Source: Flavobacteriaceae bacterium EG-1 (GTDB lineage: Bacteria; Bacteroidota; Bacteroidia; Flavobacteriales; Flavobacteriaceae). From it: DNA of 64,000 nucleotides. A program made the translations under genes and the position numbers. Below, piece after piece: positions 1 through 8,717 of the stretch. The notes under the pieces are model-generated. The model saw nothing but the letters and a program-made list of their open reading frames with translations, did not search any database and had not been told where the DNA came from. The DNA lies in NCBI RefSeq assembly GCF_009649685.1, contig NZ_WJPK01000001.1, positions 872,760 to 936,759 on the forward strand, read 5' to 3'. Every line of letters starts with the position of its first letter. Position 1 is the first letter of the stretch.

Positions 1-709
1 TTCCATTAGGCGTAAATTGTATTGTTCCAGGTAATGTTGCAGAAGTTAACATCGACTTATCATGAACATCAATTTTCTCATTCAATTGATACGCCATGCG
101 GTTATTATCTTTAGATATAGTAAACTCAGAACCAAAAAGTTGCTCTAATTGTTTGTCTGTAAGCATTTCAAATTCTGGACCTTTAGCTACTCCTAAACTA
201 ACTTCATCAAAATAATCATCAACTTTTAATTCTGATATTTTTGGTTCAAATGAATCGCAAGGCGCATACGGAATTTGATAATTATCTTTTAAACATACCA
301 AACTAGTTATTGATTTCGAATATGAACGACTATTTAAAACTACATTAGTCTCAAATCCATACTTAATTGCTAGATAACTACGAATTCCATTTTCTAATCT
401 ACCATATGATAATATGTCACCATTTTTAATTTTATAAACTTTATAGTTAGAAACCGGTTTATTATTTAATGTTGCAGACATATTTGCACCTGTTAAAACA
501 ATAAACGTAGGTTCTTCAAATAAGATTGTAGGCCCTGTCATAGTTATTTCAAGAACGGCAGCTTCTTCTTCATTTTCTAAAAGTCTATTTGCTCTTTCTA
601 ATGCAATATTATCCATTGCTCCAGCTACAGGAACCCCCTTATCTCGAAAACCGAACCTTCCCTTATCTTGAACTGTAGTAAAAAATCCAGATTTTAATAT
701 TTTAAGCAT
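1..709 (-). CDS. pxpC: 5-oxoprolinase subunit C (biotin-dependent carboxyltransferase family), 3' end outside window
   Basis: Subunit C of the ATP-dependent PxpABC 5-oxoprolinase, which opens 5-oxoproline (pyroglutamate) to glutamate in the cytoplasm. I translated it from the reverse strand: it starts at the ATG whose complement ends at 709 and stays open to base 1, about 236 codons. It shows the AHS2/KipA N-terminal pattern (QDKGRFGFRDKG, then VPVAGAMD, then LEITMTGPT) and the TGANMSA segment. The family is usually 280-330 residues, so the C-terminus is missing only because the window ends. Its start overlaps the end of pxpB by 8 bases, which implies translational coupling. The assignment rests on both sequence pattern and operon order. 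Confidence 0.9.
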   Translation of the reverse strand, partial: MLKILKSGFFTTVQDKGRFGFRDKGVPVAGAMDNIALERANRLLENEEEAAVLEITMTGPTILFEEPTFIVLTGANMSATLNNKPVSNYKVYKIKNGDILSYGRLENGIRSYLAIKYGFETNVVLNSRSYSKSITSLVCLKDNYQIPYAPCDSFEPKISELKVDDYFDEVSLGVAKGPEFEMLTDKQLEQLFGSEFTISKDNNRMAYQLNEKIDVHDKSMLTSATLPGTIQFTPNG

Positions 710-1439
710 TAATAGGTGTTTTTTCAATTTTATAAATACCGACTTGACTTTCTATCATATGCAAATCATGTTCTGCCCTAGAAATTGAATAGAATTGTAC
801 TTGATCACCAACATTTATCAAACAAGGCACTTCGCGTTTAGAACTAAAAATTGGTACAGAGCAGTTACCAATTATATTCCATCCACCAGGCGATTCCTGT
901 GGATAAATTCCAGTTTGCCTACTAGCTAATCCTACTGATCCTGCTGCTACTTTTAAACGAGGTTCCAATCTTCGTGGTATTTCTAACGATTTTGGTAATC
1001 CTCCTAAATACATAAAACCAGGTAAAAAGCCAATTCCATATACCCTGTAAACATTTTCGGTATGTTGTTTAATTATATCTCTTATACTTAATTTTAATTT
1101 TTCAGCAACTTCATTCAAATCTATACCGAAATCTAAATCGTAACATACCGGTAATTTACATAAGTACCTTTGAACTTTAAGATTTAGTTTTTCTGTTTCA
1201 AAATACCAATTTTTTAGGGTAACAGAAAAGTTCTTAAAATCAATTGTATCACTTAATCTAATTAGTGTTAATGAATTATACGCTGGCACTAATTCCCACT
1301 GATCTTCAGGCAAGCAATTTGTACTTAAATAATGTTTAAAATGAAGTATGTCATTTAAAATGTTTTCATCCACTTCATTCGGCCATTCTACTAAAACAGC
1401 ATGAACACCAAAAGGTTTTATAGATATTGAGTATTGCAT
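702..1439 (-). CDS. pxpB: 5-oxoprolinase subunit B (KipI/AHS1 family)
   Basis: A 245-residue subunit B of 5-oxoprolinase. The AHS1/KipI signature is clear in the middle: GFLPGFMYLGGLP, then a proline/arginine-rich stretch leading to VAAGSVGLA, then QTGIYPQESPGGWNIIG. Length matches the family. The gene shares one base with pxpA (TAATG junction) and 8 bases with pxpC, so the three are one polycistron. In Bacillus a homologue (KipI) inhibits a sporulation kinase, but in this A-B-C context the metabolic role is the right reading. Confidence 0.94.
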   Translation of the reverse strand: MQYSISIKPFGVHAVLVEWPNEVDENILNDILHFKHYLSTNCLPEDQWELVPAYNSLTLIRLSDTIDFKNFSVTLKNWYFETEKLNLKVQRYLCKLPVCYDLDFGIDLNEVAEKLKLSIRDIIKQHTENVYRVYGIGFLPGFMYLGGLPKSLEIPRRLEPRLKVAAGSVGLASRQTGIYPQESPGGWNIIGNCSVPIFSSKREVPCLINVGDQVQFYSISRAEHDLHMIESQVGIYKIEKTPINA

Positions 1440-2185
1440 TATTTATTAATGTAAATATTATTATTGGGCAATTGATCAGTAAGGTAAACTAATATTTCTA
1501 AAGCATTAGGAGTATCACTATGAATACAAAAGGTTTTTGCTTCAATGGGTACTTTAACTCCTTTATAAGTTTCAATACGCTTCTCTTTAACTATACTAAT
1601 AATATGTTTTAACACTAAACTTGGCTTATTAATTAAAGCTTTAGCATCTTTTCTTGACACAAGACTTAAATCATCATTGTAATTTCTATCTGCAAAAGCC
1701 TCTAATATTACTGAGAATTTATTTTTATGTGCAACGTTAGCAAACACTGAGCCATATGGTGCAAATAAATAAACATTTTCTTTATAGCTTTCAATTGCTT
1801 TGAGAAATATTGTTGTTAAACCGACATTATTCAACATATCATTATATAAAGCTCCATGCGGTTTTATATGATGAAGTTTTATATTTTGTTCTTTTATTAA
1901 TGATGAAAACGTCTCCATTTGCTCTTTAACACTACTAATTAATTCGTTAGATGTTAAGTTCAAAGACTTTCTTCCAAAATTTATTCGATCAGGATATGAA
2001 GGGTGGGCACCAACTTTTACATTATTTATTTTTGCAAGTTTCGCAACCCTAGTAATCGTCTGATTATCTCCTGCATGGGCACCACAAGCTATATTGCACG
2101 AACTTAGTAAGGGCATTAAGGCTTCTTCATTATTAAACCCCTCACCTACGTCACTATTAATATCAATATAAATGTCTTCTATCAT
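1439..2185 (-). CDS. pxpA: 5-oxoprolinase subunit A (LamB/YcsF family)
   Basis: A 248-residue subunit A, the LamB/YcsF partner of PxpBC. Family motifs are present in order: DINSDVGEGF near the N-terminus, NIACGAHAGD, VGAHPSYPDR followed by FGRKSL, and HHIKPHGALYNDM. It is the first gene of the minus-strand operon pxpA-pxpB-pxpC; the ATG at 2185 sits at the end of the 376-base spacer that must carry the promoter. I did not find a convincing TAnnTTTG box for this direction. Together the three proteins recycle 5-oxoproline, a spontaneous by-product of glutamine and glutathione chemistry. Confidence 0.94.
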   Translation of the reverse strand: MIEDIYIDINSDVGEGFNNEEALMPLLSSCNIACGAHAGDNQTITRVAKLAKINNVKVGAHPSYPDRINFGRKSLNLTSNELISSVKEQMETFSSLIKEQNIKLHHIKPHGALYNDMLNNVGLTTIFLKAIESYKENVYLFAPYGSVFANVAHKNKFSVILEAFADRNYNDDLSLVSRKDAKALINKPSLVLKHIISIVKEKRIETYKGVKVPIEAKTFCIHSDTPNALEILVYLTDQLPNNNIYINK

Positions 2186-2561
2186 TCACCTTTAAATCAT
2201 GCAAAATATACTAAACAGTAATATTCAACACTAATCTAAGAAGAAATTATTATTGAAATAATACTCTTAAAAAAACAATGTAAACACACAAAAATGACAA
2301 TTAAATGCATAAATAGCTGTAATCAAGCAAAATAGCCTATTATTTCATAATATGGCGTTTAAATTACTCGAAATTGTAAGTTGGTGAATAGTCCATAAAG
2401 AGACGCTTCCAATGATTTTTTCACAACAGATTTAACATTTTTCGATGCATTTCATCTAATAATTTACCGTTCGTCTAAAATAGAGGTGTTTTCGAACTAA
2501 CCAACATAATATCCAAAAAGATATGGGGTTATAATAGTCCCAAATCTTAATACCCTAATTA
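2186..2561. other. Divergent intergenic spacer between pxpA and the next gene
   Basis: A 376-base AT-rich spacer between divergent genes. It should hold promoters in both directions, but I see no clear -7 TAnnTTTG element on either strand, no strong hairpin and no open frame worth naming. Confidence 0.5.
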
Positions 2562-3005
2562 ATGAAATGCTTGGAATGTAAAAAAGAACTAAGCTATGTA
2601 GATCACAAGAACTCCATGGATATTTTTGGAGTAGAGTTATGCGACCGGCATACTGATCTCATGCTTCAGCTTCAAGATAAACATGATACCCCCGTCGAAG
2701 CAATACAATTGTACTATGGCTTAAAAGAAGCTGGTGTAACTGCAATGTTAGAATGGTGGGATGGAAAAAAATCGATTGATTTAGCAATATCTCGTGTAAA
2801 ATTGAATATTGAAATTGATACGGAGTATAACATGCTTACACACGAGCAGGCTATAAATGATCTTGAAGAAGCTATGCATTCTTTTAAAAATGGATTTACA
2901 ACCATACGTATACCACATGATCTCGTAACCTATTATTTGAAAGAAACAGTCGAAAATATTATAGGTATTATGGAAGGACTTCGGGCAAATATAAAAGTTA
3001 TTTAA
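2562..3005 (+). CDS. Zinc-motif protein with DUF559/PD-(D/E)XK-like core, unknown function
   Basis: A 147-residue soluble protein. The N-terminus has CLEC (C3, C6) and CDRH (C27, H30), a likely zinc site. The C-terminal two thirds follow the pattern of DUF559/VSR-like restriction-endonuclease folds: an early acidic residue (E64), IDLAI with D73, LNIEID with E84 and D86, then QAINDL and GFTTIRIP (R116), equivalent to the D...ExD...R layout in those families. The nuclease-like reading is my inference from motif order only; the usual lysine after E-x-D is not obvious, so it may be inactive or a different fold. It is followed 11 bases later by a membrane protein gene, probably co-transcribed. Confidence 0.7.
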   Translation: MKCLECKKELSYVDHKNSMDIFGVELCDRHTDLMLQLQDKHDTPVEAIQLYYGLKEAGVTAMLEWWDGKKSIDLAISRVKLNIEIDTEYNMLTHEQAINDLEEAMHSFKNGFTTIRIPHDLVTYYLKETVENIIGIMEGLRANIKVI

Positions 3006-3016
3006 TTGATTAAATT

Positions 3017-3580
3017 ATGGCATTCGCAAAGAAAATTTTACGCACACCTTTACGCATTTTAATTGCACTATTTCTTATAGGAATTTTAATGCAAGTACTA
3101 AATTGGCAATTTGCAAGTGAAATTTTACTTATAGCGTTCTCAGGTATTGGCATACTATACAGTGTTCGTTTTTGGAAAAAAACAGATAAACATTTTGTGG
3201 ATTATGTTAAATTAGTCTTGGTTACTTTTTGGATTGCGAATGGTATCCTACAAATATTGGAATTCCAATATACAGTTGTTTTTCAGGTAGTTATTGCCAT
3301 ATCATTCCTAACTTGGTTCTTTTTAGAAGGTACTGCTTATTTTTTAGATGAAGATAGACGAGCAAGAAATAGTATGACACAAATTATGTGGAATTTTGCA
3401 CTAGTTGTTGGTACTTTAGCAATTATTGCAGGCAGCCTTTTAAACATACTTCAATGGCAATTTGCCATACCGCTATTAATTTTAGGAATATTAGTTGTAG
3501 CGGCTTATATTTTAAAAGATGCATTTGTAGCATCAAAATATGATAAAGAAGAAAACAATAACGGAGAGTTTCAACTTTAA
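3017..3580 (+). CDS. Multi-span membrane protein with three internal W/F-Q-F/Y repeats
   Basis: A 187-residue membrane protein with about six hydrophobic segments. Three places carry a related unit: MQVLNWQFASEILLI (about residues 25-39), LQILEFQYTVVFQVV (about 78-92) and LNILQWQFAIPLLIL (about 142-156). Each lies between hydrophobic helices, so the protein looks built by repetition of a two-helix unit. The motif recalls the HWPxxxxLL turn of GldL-like flavobacterial membrane proteins, but that is only a resemblance. Charged C-terminal tail. It is the second gene of a two-gene unit that ends at a strong terminator. Function unknown. Confidence 0.8.
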   Translation: MAFAKKILRTPLRILIALFLIGILMQVLNWQFASEILLIAFSGIGILYSVRFWKKTDKHFVDYVKLVLVTFWIANGILQILEFQYTVVFQVVIAISFLTWFFLEGTAYFLDEDRRARNSMTQIMWNFALVVGTLAIIAGSLLNILQWQFAIPLLILGILVVAAYILKDAFVASKYDKEENNNGEFQL

Positions 3581-3600
3581 GAAAAAGAAATATTTATTTT

Positions 3601-3633
3601 AAAGCTTTGCAATAAATTGCAAAGCTTTTTTTT
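3601..3633 (+). terminator. Strong intrinsic terminator
   Basis: Perfect 12-bp stem (AAAGCTTTGCAA at 3601-3612 with TTGCAAAGCTTT at 3617-3628), a TAAA loop, and a T tract continuing to 3633. It closes the two-gene unit at 2562-3580. Confidence 0.93.
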
Positions 3634-4480
3634 ATTTCTCCATATTTTAAAACCTACTACTTCTCAATTTTCAATTTAAATAGGGTTTTAAACGTTTTTA
3701 GCTTTGTTTTACTACATATTATTCCTTTCCATTGAAACTAAGCCTAAGATGACAAATAAGACTTTACACGAAGTTTATAACAACATTTATTAAAGAGGTT
3801 TATAAACTATAACTACAGTCAAATATCGGTTGTTTTAGTCATTTAATTTAAATGCAGTCATTCGTTGAAATAATTATCATTATAACGTTTATCAAACTCC
3901 TTAAAGTTCGCACATACAAATATATCCAACGACTAGTAACATACTACAAACTGTAAAGAGTAATGGATTAACTGTAAATAAATAATTTATAACCATTAAG
4001 TTTTATAAATAATTATCATCTAGAGTAGTATCCATTCATCGATTAAGTGCCATATTGCCGCGTTTTAGAGCGATTGTCTAAATCCCCTTTATAGATCATT
4101 AAAACCATTCAACGGTAAGCCGCACCCCAAAACGAATATTCTACCATTTCATAGATTGAGAAACTACAAAAGATCTTTTTCCAAGTTTTCTATATATAAA
4201 TAAAACCCATTATTATGGAAAATAAAACTACAATAAACGATTACTTAGTCTATTCATACTGCGGATTTTGTTTTTGCTGGTCTATATACATTCTTTTCTT
4301 TTAAGAATATAGTAACAGCATTAAATAATGAATACAAATATAAGGTTGTTGGGTAGGTCGAGAATTTAAATATTCTCGGCCGCAACACCATAAATACTGT
4401 AAAAAGCTTAAAGTTTTAACTGCAATATGAGGGTATATTTTACGTTTTAATAGTAACGTGGAAAATCAGCTCTGGAAATA
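3634..4480. other. Long intergenic spacer, about 850 bases
   Basis: No convincing gene. A TAGCTTTG box at 3699-3706 fits the Bacteroidota -7 consensus but only very short frames follow it (a 14-codon one after about 60 bases). A 29-codon frame at 4215-4304 (+) starts with ATG and is Cys/Trp/Phe-rich at its end; I do not call it a gene. The main structure is the hairpin listed separately at 4344-4390. A small RNA started from the 3699 box is possible but unsupported. Confidence 0.4.
4344..4390. other. Extended imperfect palindrome upstream of the secreted Ig-like gene
   Basis: CGAGAAT (4359-4365) pairs with ATTCTCG (4372-4378) around a six-base loop. The stem extends outward through GGT/GCC with one G-T pair, then less perfectly through GGTTGTTG and CAACACC. 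No T tract follows, so it is not a classic terminator. It ends about 90 bases before the ATG at 4481, in the expected 5' leader or promoter area, and could be an RNA leader structure or a protein-binding palindrome. Confidence 0.5.
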
Positions 4481-5305
4481 ATGAAACAACATTTTTTTAC
4501 TTTTTTGATATTGCTTCTTTTCGGAAGTACGTTAATGTATGCAAAAAGTTATTCTGATATAACTCAAACGAATTTTCAAAATATTGAGTTACCTAAAACT
4601 TCCATTAAAATTAATTATCCAACTACCGGTACTGTATGGGAGGCACCGAGTAAGGTTGAATTAAGATGGGATACTAAAAATATACCATCAAATAAAACGA
4701 TAAAGTTCTATCTTTCTAAAGATGACATGGTTGTTCAAGAATTAGGCATTTTTGAAAACAATGGTTTTGTCAACAAAATTGCTGTAGATCGAGGTTTACA
4801 AAATGGAGATAATTATAGGGTTATCGGCATTGAATTATTTCCTGACAACAAAAAAAGCATTGCTAAATATGCAACTCCATTTTTTACGATTAAAAAATTG
4901 CCTCGCCCAAACAAAATTATTTCTGAAGAAGTAAATGACGAACCAGCCGTTAGAGATACTTTCGATGGTCGAAAACTCACATACGTTAATGAAATGTCAG
5001 TTGCAAGCGATAAAATCAATATTTATATCTGGGATCATAGTAGAAAAGACGGTGACATCGTATCCATATATTTAAATGGTGAAGCAGTAATTTCTAAATA
5101 TTCACTTGAATACTACAAGAAAAAAATTGAATTAACTTTAGATCCCACTAAACCGAATGATTTATTCTTATACGCTCATAATTTGGGTAAATTTCCTCCA
5201 AACACTGTTTCTATAGAAATTACTGATGGAAAAACTTCTGAAAATATTGTGTTGAACTCCGATTTAAAAAGCTGTGAAGCCGTTTTAATAAATGTGAAGG
5301 AATAA
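4481..5305 (+). CDS. Secreted protein with Kre9/KNH-like Ig domain and a flavobacterial C-terminal domain
   Basis: A 274-residue exported protein with a clear signal peptide (about residues 1-21, ending YAKS). Residues about 45-135 fit the Kre9/KNH N-terminal Ig-like pattern: a P-x-x-G-x-x-W start (PTTGTVWEAP), VELRWDT, and later GDNYRVIGIE. The second half (about 155-270) contains FDGRKLTYVNEM, IYIWDHSRKDGDIVSIYLNG, LFLYAHNLG and PPNTVSIEITDG. I recognise this as a domain that recurs in secreted Bacteroidota proteins of unknown role. Expected in the periplasm or on the outer surface. Single-gene unit. Confidence 0.8.
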   Translation: MKQHFFTFLILLLFGSTLMYAKSYSDITQTNFQNIELPKTSIKINYPTTGTVWEAPSKVELRWDTKNIPSNKTIKFYLSKDDMVVQELGIFENNGFVNKIAVDRGLQNGDNYRVIGIELFPDNKKSIAKYATPFFTIKKLPRPNKIISEEVNDEPAVRDTFDGRKLTYVNEMSVASDKINIYIWDHSRKDGDIVSIYLNGEAVISKYSLEYYKKKIELTLDPTKPNDLFLYAHNLGKFPPNTVSIEITDGKTSENIVLNSDLKSCEAVLINVKE

Positions 5306-5389
5306 CATAAAATTAGTATAAGTTACTTTTAAATCTCGATTGTTTTTTTGAATCCATTGTTGTAATTTCTACCATCAATTCAACACAAA

Positions 5390-6478
5390 ATGGAAAGAAA
5401 ACGAAGAAGTTTTATCAAGAAAGCTGGTATCCTTGCAGCATCAACAACAATTTTACCAAATTTTTCATTTGCTAGTTTTCAACCTCAACAGAAAAAATTA
5501 GGTGTAGCTTTAGTTGGCTTAGGATATTACAGCACCGATTTACTCGCGCCTGCACTACAATTAACAAACCACTGCGAATTAAAAGGTATTGTGACAGGCA
5601 GTCCTGAAAAAATTCCTATTTGGAAGGAAAAATATAATCTCAAAGACCAGAATATTTATACCTATGATGATTTTGATAAAATTTCAAATAATGATGAAAT
5701 CGATGTTGTTTATGTGGTTTTACCACCGTCTATGCATGCAGAATATACCATTAGAGCGGCCAATGCTGGTAAACATGTATGGTGCGAAAAACCAATGGCG
5801 CCTACAGTTGCCGATTGTAATGCTATGATAAAAGCGTGTAAAGACAACAATGTAAAATTAGCTATAGGTTATAGATGTCAGCACGACCCAAATATTCAAG
5901 CGTATATGAAAGTGGGTAAAGAAAAACCCTTTGGAAAGGTACGAATGGTAACCTCCGCAGCAGGGTATTTCGATGGAAGAACAACACATTGGAAACAACA
6001 AAAAACAATGGGTGGAGGTGTTATGGGAGATATGGGCGTTTACGCCCTACAAGGCGCACGATTGGCCACAGGTGAAGAACCTATATCTGTATTAGCAAAT
6101 ACATTTACAACACGGCCAGATATCTATCATGAAGTAGAAGAATCAGCCATGTTTCAATTAGAATTTCCTAGTGGTGCAAGAGCTTCTTGTCATACTAGTT
6201 TTGGCATTTCAATGAATCATTTAAAGGTCATTTATGAGAAAGGTTCATTACAAATGGAACCACATTCTTCGTATAGAGGTAACAATGGCAGTATGTCTGA
6301 TGGCACAATAATTAACTTTCCAATAGAAAATCAACAAGCCAAACAAATGGATGATGATGCTTTAGCATTAATAAATGGAACCGATTTAATAGTACCTGGA
6401 GAAGAAGGTTTGCGTGATATTACCGTAGTTGAAGCTGTCTATAAGTCAGCGGCACAAAATTGTGAAATTAAATTATAA
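5390..6478 (+). CDS. Gfo/Idh/MocA family oxidoreductase with Tat-type signal
   Basis: A 362-residue NAD(P)-dependent sugar or cyclitol oxidoreductase of the Gfo/Idh/MocA family. It begins with RKRRSFIKKAG followed by a hydrophobic stretch, a twin-arginine signal that implies folded export with bound cofactor, as in glucose-fructose oxidoreductase. The Rossmann GxGxxS-like turn (VALVGLGYYSTDL) is at about 40-52, and the family EKP motif lies in VWCEKPMAP near residue 136. HWKQQKTMGGGVMGDMG matches the substrate-domain signature. The substrate cannot be read from sequence. Fifteen bases separate it from the next gene, so the two are likely co-transcribed. Confidence 0.88.
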   Translation: MERKRRSFIKKAGILAASTTILPNFSFASFQPQQKKLGVALVGLGYYSTDLLAPALQLTNHCELKGIVTGSPEKIPIWKEKYNLKDQNIYTYDDFDKISNNDEIDVVYVVLPPSMHAEYTIRAANAGKHVWCEKPMAPTVADCNAMIKACKDNNVKLAIGYRCQHDPNIQAYMKVGKEKPFGKVRMVTSAAGYFDGRTTHWKQQKTMGGGVMGDMGVYALQGARLATGEEPISVLANTFTTRPDIYHEVEESAMFQLEFPSGARASCHTSFGISMNHLKVIYEKGSLQMEPHSSYRGNNGSMSDGTIINFPIENQQAKQMDDDALALINGTDLIVPGEEGLRDITVVEAVYKSAAQNCEIKL

Positions 6479-6493
6479 CGGTAATATTAAGGT

Positions 6494-7498
6494 ATGCACG
6501 TAGTTCAAATACACCACGAAAAAGAAGGCCGAAAGATTGCATTAGTAAATGAACCAAAATTGCAAATAATAAACCATTTCAAATCAGTTTATGAACTTGC
6601 ATCATTTGCTATTGATAATGGTGGATCAATAAGCACATTAATTAATAATCATTTATCGGATACGCTTTTAGATTATGATGCAATTTACAATGGAAATTCT
6701 GAATGGGTACTTTTACCTGCATTCGATCACCCGACTAATGAACATAATTTGATGCTATCTGGTACTGGTCTTACTCATAAAGCAAGTGCCGAAAATCGAC
6801 AGAAAATGCACGAAGCCGCAGCTGAAAGTGATTTAACCGATAGCATGAAAATCTATTTTATGGGTGTTGAAAATGGAAAGCCGGAAAAAGGAATTATAGG
6901 GGTACAACCAGAATGGTTTTATAAAGGTAATGGCTCTGTTTTAAAAGCTCATGGCGAACCTTTAGAAATTCCTAATTACGGCAACGATGGTGGAGAAGAA
7001 CCTGAAATTGCAGGCATATACGTCAATGACAAAAAAGGGAATCCTTGGCGCATAGGTTTTGCTACGGCCAATGAATTTTCAGACCATATAATGGAACGCA
7101 AGAACTACCTGTATTTGGCACCCTCTAAAATTCGTAATTGCTCGTTAGGTCCCGAATTAAAAATTACTAAAGATTTTAATGATATTTCTGGTAAGGTTCA
7201 GATAAATAGAAATGGAAAAGTATTATGGAAAAAGACTATTAAAACAGGCGAGGCAAACATGTCTCATAGTCTTGAAAATTTAGAATATCATCATTTTAAG
7301 TATAAAAATCATTGTTTACCCTATCAAGCTCATATCCACTTTTTTGGGGCTGATGCATTTAGTTTCGGTGAAGGAATAACGCTGAAAGAAAATGACGAAA
7401 TGAGCGTAGAATGGTTTACTATGGGAAGGAGTTTAAAAAATAAGCTAAAAATAGAAACTGAAAAAGGGCTAATGTTTTCAGTTAATATATTGCATTAG
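6494..7498 (+). CDS. AraD1/GguC-like protein (fumarylacetoacetase-like fold)
   Basis: A 334-residue protein resembling the AraD1/GguC family, distant relatives of fumarylacetoacetate hydrolases that act on or near 2-keto-3-deoxy sugar acids. Supporting stretches: SGTGLTHKASAENR, IGVQPEWFYKGNG, GGEEPEIAGIYV, FATANEFSDH, and SKIRNCSLGPEL, which place acidic metal ligands (EEPEIAG) as in the FAH fold. It follows the Gfo/Idh gene by 15 bases. The pairing suggests oxidation of a sugar outside the cytoplasm followed by dehydration of a sugar acid inside, but the substrate is inferred only from family. Confidence 0.82.
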   Translation: MHVVQIHHEKEGRKIALVNEPKLQIINHFKSVYELASFAIDNGGSISTLINNHLSDTLLDYDAIYNGNSEWVLLPAFDHPTNEHNLMLSGTGLTHKASAENRQKMHEAAAESDLTDSMKIYFMGVENGKPEKGIIGVQPEWFYKGNGSVLKAHGEPLEIPNYGNDGGEEPEIAGIYVNDKKGNPWRIGFATANEFSDHIMERKNYLYLAPSKIRNCSLGPELKITKDFNDISGKVQINRNGKVLWKKTIKTGEANMSHSLENLEYHHFKYKNHCLPYQAHIHFFGADAFSFGEGITLKENDEMSVEWFTMGRSLKNKLKIETEKGLMFSVNILH

Positions 7499-7521
7499 CC
7501 CAAAGGTTTTATTTTATTAAA

Positions 7522-8667
7522 TTAATATACCTTCATTTTCAAGCTAGCAGGTGCTTTTAACTGTATTTCTTTATCAAGTTTAGTTAGTTTTCCAGTATCA
7601 GTATTTCGTTTATAGGTTACAATATTTCCAGAATTCTGATTTGCCACCAATAAATAATTATCTGTAGCATCAATTACAAAGCTTCTCGGGTGATCTCCGT
7701 AGGTAGATTCGTGTCCGACTAAAGCTAGACTTCCATCTGCACTATCAATTTTAAAAATAGAAATACTGTTTTCTCTTCGATTTGAAGCGTACAAAAATTT
7801 ACCATCCCTAGAAATATGAATATCGGCTCCTGCATATTTATCATGCTTTTCCACTACAGATGAATAACTTTCTAACGGTATTAATTTTCCATTCTTATAA
7901 GAAAAAGCAGAAACCATACCGCTCAATTCATTGATGCAATATCCATACTTCCCATTTGGATGGAATGTAAAATGTCGAGGTCCGCTTCCAGGAGTAGCCG
8001 AAAAAGTATTTTCTTTTAGCTCCTCTAATTTTTGTTTTTTGGTACTATCAAATTTGTAAGCAATAACTTTATCTGCCCCTAAATCCATTACATACAAAAA
8101 TTTATTATCTGGAGAGAAGTTACTTGAATGTGCATGAGCCACTTCCTGATTTGGTAAAACAGTACTACTCCCCGTTAGTTTAATAAACTGGTTTGAAGGG
8201 TTTAAACTTCCGTCATCATTCAACTCATATAAATTAACAACGGCATCGGTATAATTTGCACTTACAATATAGTTGTCATCTTTGTAAATATTCAGATGCG
8301 CAGGATTTCTTCCATCTGTAGTTTGTTTATTAATAAATTTAATTGCTCCTGTATTACCATCTATTGAAAAAGCAGAGACATTACCACTGGTTTCCAATTT
8401 AGATTCGGTGACTGCATACAAATACTTGCCATTGTGCGATACGGCTAAATACGAAGCATTTACAACATCAGTTACTTTATTTATTTCCGTTAGGCTACCA
8501 TTTGCAGGGTCAAATTCAAAAACATGAATTGCTTCACCTGGCACGTTCCCTGTGTATGAACCAGCAAATAGTAACGTTTTATTTTGCTGTGCTAAACTAA
8601 CTTGTGTAATCATAATAACGATTAGGAGAAAAAGACTTTTGATCATCCCTTGAATATTCATTTTCAT
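7522..8667 (-). CDS. Secreted lactonase-family beta-propeller (6-phosphogluconolactonase-like)
   Basis: A 381-residue seven-bladed propeller of the YbhE/lactonase family. An N-terminal signal peptide of about 26 residues (ending SLAQQ) places it in the periplasm or outside, so a role on extracellular sugar lactones is more likely than the cytoplasmic pentose phosphate step. Blade motifs repeat: LAVSHNGKYLYAV, SSNFSPDNKFLYVMDLG, HFTFHPNGKYGYCINE, IHISRDGKFLYASNR. GSGPRHFTFHPNG and VAHAHSSNF are family signatures. It converges on the AraD1-like gene with 23 bases between stops. A sugar oxidoreductase, a lactonase and a sugar-acid dehydratase-like protein side by side fit one oxidative sugar route, though they lie on opposite strands. 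Confidence 0.87.
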   Translation of the reverse strand: MKMNIQGMIKSLFLLIVIMITQVSLAQQNKTLLFAGSYTGNVPGEAIHVFEFDPANGSLTEINKVTDVVNASYLAVSHNGKYLYAVTESKLETSGNVSAFSIDGNTGAIKFINKQTTDGRNPAHLNIYKDDNYIVSANYTDAVVNLYELNDDGSLNPSNQFIKLTGSSTVLPNQEVAHAHSSNFSPDNKFLYVMDLGADKVIAYKFDSTKKQKLEELKENTFSATPGSGPRHFTFHPNGKYGYCINELSGMVSAFSYKNGKLIPLESYSSVVEKHDKYAGADIHISRDGKFLYASNRRENSISIFKIDSADGSLALVGHESTYGDHPRSFVIDATDNYLLVANQNSGNIVTYKRNTDTGKLTKLDKEIQLKAPASLKMKVY

Positions 8668-8717
8668 AAATTGAGCTTTTTATAAATGAGAATGTCAAGT
8701 TACTTTAAATTCTATAA

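Noticed and set aside
4215-4304. 29-codon frame rich in Cys and aromatic residues in the long spacer
   Set aside because: No start-site evidence, no homologue that I recognise and too short to separate from chance.
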